Assembly (NCBI GenBank): GCA_023427085.1
Contig: JAEZBO010000124.1
Location: forward strand, 1-7,505
Source of the DNA: Pseudomonadota bacterium
Lineage (GTDB): Bacteria; Pseudomonadota; Gammaproteobacteria; Burkholderiales; Burkholderiaceae_B
DNA length: 7,505 nucleotides
Direction of reading: 5' to 3'
Positions within the stretch are counted from its first letter, which is position 1, and the number at the start of each line of letters is the position of its first letter. The notes under the pieces are model-generated. The model saw only the letters and a list, made by a program, of their open reading frames with translations, ran no database searches and was not told the DNA's origin. Below, piece by piece: positions 5,135 through 7,505 of the stretch. The position numbers and the translations under genes were made by a program.

Positions 5135-6397
5135 TTGACGACTTCCGTACCCATTCCCACCCGGGAACCCGCCTGCGCCCTGTCGGGCCAACCCGTCCAG
5201 CCCGAAAGCCTGGGCCTCGTAGAACCCCAATACCTGTCCTTCGACGAGCCGCTGCGCCTGGCCAGCGGCCAGACCCTGGCCGCCTACGAGCTGGCGGTCG
5301 AGACCTACGGCACGCTCAACGCCGAGCGCAACAACGCGGTGTTGATCTGCCATGCGCTGAACGCCTCGCATCACGTGGCCGGCATCTCGGCCAGCGATCC
5401 CAAGGACGTCGGCTGGTGGGACAACATGGTCGGCCCCGGCAAGCCGGTCGATACCGAGCGCTACTTCGTCATCGGCGTCAACAACCTGGGTTCGTGCTTC
5501 GGTTCGACCGGTCCGGCCAGCCTCAATCCGGCCACCGGCAAGCCGTGGGGCGCGGCGTTTCCGGTGCTGACCGTCGAGGACTGGGTGCTGGCGCAGGCGC
5601 GCGTGGCCGACCACTTCGGCATCGAGCGCTTCGCTGCCGTGATGGGCGGCTCGCTGGGCGGCATGCAGGCGCTCAGCTGGGCCATCACCTGCCCCGACCG
5701 CGTGGCCCATTGCGTGGTGATCGCCAGCACGCCCAGGCTGTCGGCCCAGAACATCGGCTTCAACGAAGTCGCGCGGCGCGCCATCATCACCGATCCCGAC
5801 TTCCATGGTGGCGACTACTACGCGCACAACACCGTGCCGCATCGCGGCCTGTCGGTGGCGCGCATGGTCGGCCACATCACCTACCTGTCCGACGAGGACA
5901 TGGCCGAGAAATTCGGCCGCGCGCAGCGCGAACCCGGCGAGAGCGGCGCCTACCGCTACGGCTACGACGTCGAGTTCGAGGTCGAGTCCTACCTGCGCTA
6001 CCAAGGCGAGAAGTTCTCGCGCTACTTCGACGCCAACACCTATCTGCTGATCACGCGCGCGCTCGATTATTTCGACCCGTCGCGCACCTTCGGCGGCGAC
6101 CTGGCCGCCGCGCTGTCGCCGGCGCAGTCGGATTTCCTGCTGGTGTCGTTCTCGACCGACTGGCGCTTTCCGCCCGAGCGCTCGCGCGAGATCGTGCGGG
6201 CGCTGCTCAAGAACGGCCGGCCGGTGACCTATGCCGAGATCGACGCGCCGCACGGCCACGACGCCTTCCTGCTGACCGACGCGCGTTACCACGCGGTGGT
6301 GTCGGCTTATTTCGACCGCATCGCACTGGCGCAGGGCCTGCCCGCGCGCGCCGTGCCCGCCGCCGCCGCGGCGCAACCCGAGGCCAGTCCCGCATGA
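5135..6397 (+). CDS. metX: Homoserine O-acyltransferase (MetX)
   Basis: This 420-aa alpha/beta-hydrolase-fold enzyme acylates L-homoserine with acetyl-CoA or succinyl-CoA, committing it to methionine synthesis. Motifs in order are LASGQTLAAYELAVETYGTLN at 42-62, CHALNASHHVAG at 72-83, WWDNMVGPGKPVDT, NNLGSCFGSTGP, the nucleophile elbow GGSLGG with Ser173, FSTDWRFPP with Asp342 and PHGHDAFLL with His375. The catalytic Ser-Asp-His triad is therefore complete. Many betaproteobacterial MetX enzymes use succinyl-CoA; I cannot settle the acyl donor by eye. The start is TTG at 5135, with GAGG 6 nt upstream inside the riboswitch; no in-frame ATG occurs before the conserved core. This gives about 28 residues before the core, plus an alanine-rich C-terminal tail after residue 400. 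It overlaps metW by ATGA. Confidence 0.96.
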   Translation: MTTSVPIPTREPACALSGQPVQPESLGLVEPQYLSFDEPLRLASGQTLAAYELAVETYGTLNAERNNAVLICHALNASHHVAGISASDPKDVGWWDNMVGPGKPVDTERYFVIGVNNLGSCFGSTGPASLNPATGKPWGAAFPVLTVEDWVLAQARVADHFGIERFAAVMGGSLGGMQALSWAITCPDRVAHCVVIASTPRLSAQNIGFNEVARRAIITDPDFHGGDYYAHNTVPHRGLSVARMVGHITYLSDEDMAEKFGRAQREPGESGAYRYGYDVEFEVESYLRYQGEKFSRYFDANTYLLITRALDYFDPSRTFGGDLAAALSPAQSDFLLVSFSTDWRFPPERSREIVRALLKNGRPVTYAEIDAPHGHDAFLLTDARYHAVVSAYFDRIALAQGLPARAVPAAAAAQPEASPA

Positions 6398-7008
6398 ACG
6401 CCGCCGTCCGTCCCGCGCCACCGCCCGCCTTGCGGCCCGACCTGGCGCGCATCGCCGACTGGATCGAGCCCGGCAGCAAGGTGCTCGACCTGGGCTGTGG
6501 CGACGGCACGCTGCTGGCGTATCTGCGCGATGCGCGCTCGGTACGCGGCGTCGGCGTCGAGATCGCCGACAACTGCGTGATCCGTTGCGTGCAGCGGGGT
6601 GTCGAGGTGATCCAGCAGAACCTCGAGGATGGCCTGGCGATGTTCGACGACGGTGAGTTCGACACCGTGGTGCTGTCGCAGACGCTGCAGGCCATGCATC
6701 GCACCGAACACATCCTGCGCGAGATGGCGCGGGTCTCGCGCCACGGCGTGGTGTCGTTTCCCAACTTTGGTTATTGGCCGCATGGCTGGTCGCTGCTGCG
6801 CGGGCGCATGCCGGTCACCGGCCAGATGCCATATGCGTGGTACGACACGCCCAACATCCATCTGTGCACGCTGCGCGATTTCGAGGATCTGGCCGGCAAG
6901 CTGCGGCTGCGCATCCTGTCGCGCGCCACCTTCAACGAGGGGCACGAGATCAAGGTGATGCCCAGCTGGCGCAGCACGCTGGCGGTCTACCGCTTCTGCA
7001 GCCGCTAG
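6394..7008 (+). CDS. metW: Methionine biosynthesis protein MetW (SAM-dependent methyltransferase fold)
   Basis: This 204-aa protein has a class I methyltransferase fold: VLDLGCGDGTLLAYL (30-44) is the SAM-binding motif I, followed by VGVEIADNCVIRCVQRG, DTVVLSQTLQAM (90-101) and the family-specific FPNFGYWPHGW at 122-132, RMPVTGQMPYAWYDTPNIH and NEGHEIKVMPSWRS. These and the length (about 195-205 aa) identify MetW. MetW is encoded next to metX in many proteobacteria and is needed with it for methionine synthesis; reports suggest it associates with or activates MetX, and its own chemistry is not well defined. The ATG overlaps the metX TGA as ATGA, so translation is probably coupled and also controlled by the SAM-II leader. 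The start agrees with the family, with about 13 proline-rich residues before the first conserved positions. Confidence 0.95.
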   Translation: MNAAVRPAPPPALRPDLARIADWIEPGSKVLDLGCGDGTLLAYLRDARSVRGVGVEIADNCVIRCVQRGVEVIQQNLEDGLAMFDDGEFDTVVLSQTLQAMHRTEHILREMARVSRHGVVSFPNFGYWPHGWSLLRGRMPVTGQMPYAWYDTPNIHLCTLRDFEDLAGKLRLRILSRATFNEGHEIKVMPSWRSTLAVYRFCSR

Positions 7009-7015
7009 CGGGGCA

Positions 7016-7038
7016 GGCCGCGCTTCGTGGCCGCGCTT
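7016..7038. repeat. Short direct repeat downstream of metW
   Basis: GGCCGCGCTT occurs at 7016-7025 and again at 7029-7038, in the 91-nt gap between metW and the flavoprotein gene. The flanks GGCA (7013-7016) and TGCC (7038-7041) could close a weak stem, but there is no U-tract and I do not call a terminator. Confidence 0.5.
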
Positions 7039-7099
7039 GCCATCGTCGCCGACCATCCTTTCGTCCGCCCGTTCCCGACCTTTGAGGTAAAGACCTTCC

Positions 7100-7505
7100 A
7101 TGAGCCAGCTCTTCTCGCCCATCGCCATCGGCCCCCATACGCTGCCCAACCGCATCGCCATCGCGCCGATGTGCCAGTACTCGGCCAATGACGGCTGCGC
7201 CAACGACTGGCACATGATGCATTTGGGCACGCTGGCCGGCTCGGGCGCGGCGCTGCTGGTGTTCGAGGCCACCGCGGTCGAGCGGCTCGGCCGCATCACG
7301 CATGGCTGCCTGGGCCTGTACAACGACGACAACGAGCTGGCGCTGCAGCGCGTGGTGGCGGCGTGCCGCCGGTACGGCCACGCCGCGCTGGGCGTGCAGC
7401 TGGCGCACGCCGGCCGCAAGGGTTCGTCACAGGCGCCATGGGACGGCGGCGAGCCGCTGCGGCCCGGCCAGGATCCGTGGCGCACGCTGGCGCCCGAGGC
7501 CGACG
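7100..7505 (+). CDS. Old Yellow Enzyme family NADH:flavin oxidoreductase, N-terminal part
   Basis: Translation from ATG at 7100 gives MSQLFSPIAIGPHTLPNRIA, then IAPMCQYSANDG, NDWHMMHLGTLAGSGAALLVFEATAV, GRITHGCLGLYNDD and GVQLAHAGRKGSS, remaining open to the window end (135 codons of about 360). It is the FMN-binding TIM barrel of the Old Yellow Enzyme family. The C25/Y27 pair in PMCQYS is typical of the YqjM/XenA ('thermophilic-like') subgroup, where the cysteine tunes the flavin and the tyrosine lies in the active site. Such enzymes reduce activated C=C bonds, nitro compounds or quinone-like electrophiles with NAD(P)H. The His pair that binds substrate lies beyond the window. It is 91 nt after metW with GAGG at 7084-7087, rather far (12 nt) from the ATG. 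Whether it shares the met transcript is unclear. Its physiological substrate is unknown. Confidence 0.92.
   Translation, partial: MSQLFSPIAIGPHTLPNRIAIAPMCQYSANDGCANDWHMMHLGTLAGSGAALLVFEATAVERLGRITHGCLGLYNDDNELALQRVVAACRRYGHAALGVQLAHAGRKGSSQAPWDGGEPLRPGQDPWRTLAPEAD

Noticed and set aside
5120..6421. Minus-strand open frame opposite metX
   Set aside because: metX is unmistakable on the plus strand; the antisense product has no recognisable domain.
7009..7099. Possible terminator after metW
   Set aside because: Only a weak stem with a direct repeat and no U-tract; a rho-independent terminator is not supported.
6307..7485. Minus-strand open frame spanning metW and the start of the flavoprotein
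   Set aside because: It crosses two well-identified genes and an intergenic gap and shows no domain.

Overview
The window is very GC-rich, with gene-dense, intron-free coding on both strands, and looks like a betaproteobacterial chromosome. I infer Burkholderiales, perhaps an Oxalobacteraceae relative such as Massilia, from the adjacent metX-metW pair, the proteobacterial-type GshA and overall protein style. The genus is a guess. I see no transposase, integrase, tRNA, rRNA or CRISPR array.

Left part (1-3014, minus strand): a likely operon read right to left. It starts with gshA (glutamate-cysteine ligase, first step of glutathione synthesis), then an acetylpolyamine-amidohydrolase/histone-deacetylase-like protein, then an ElaA-type GNAT acetyltransferase that runs off the left edge. 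The deacetylase-like protein keeps the zinc ligands and the His-His pair but has serine where the family has its catalytic tyrosine.

Middle (3015-4924): a divergent intergenic region leads into a small predicted lipoprotein (plus strand). This converges on, and overlaps by 80 nt, a 91-aa protein that is essentially only a LuxR-type DNA-binding domain (minus strand). About 118 nt further on, divergently transcribed, is an AEC-family membrane transporter.

Right part (4925-7505, plus strand): a methionine biosynthesis unit. After the transporter come seven or eight degenerate tandem copies of a 14-bp unit (4930-5042), an extended -10 promoter (5046-5054) and an RNA leader that I recognise as a SAM-II riboswitch (about 5074-5128). 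The 3' end of the leader contains the Shine-Dalgarno sequence of metX. metX starts at TTG and overlaps metW by the four bases ATGA. High S-adenosylmethionine should therefore repress acylation of homoserine, with metW following by coupling. A further 91 nt downstream begins an Old Yellow Enzyme-type flavin oxidoreductase, cut by the window edge.

The most interesting items are the Tyr-to-Ser change in the deacetylase-like protein, the SAM-II leader in a probable betaproteobacterium, the 14-bp tandem array next to the metX promoter, and the stand-alone LuxR domain. Each can be tested with simple comparative searches. I found no evidence for a wholly new multi-gene system.
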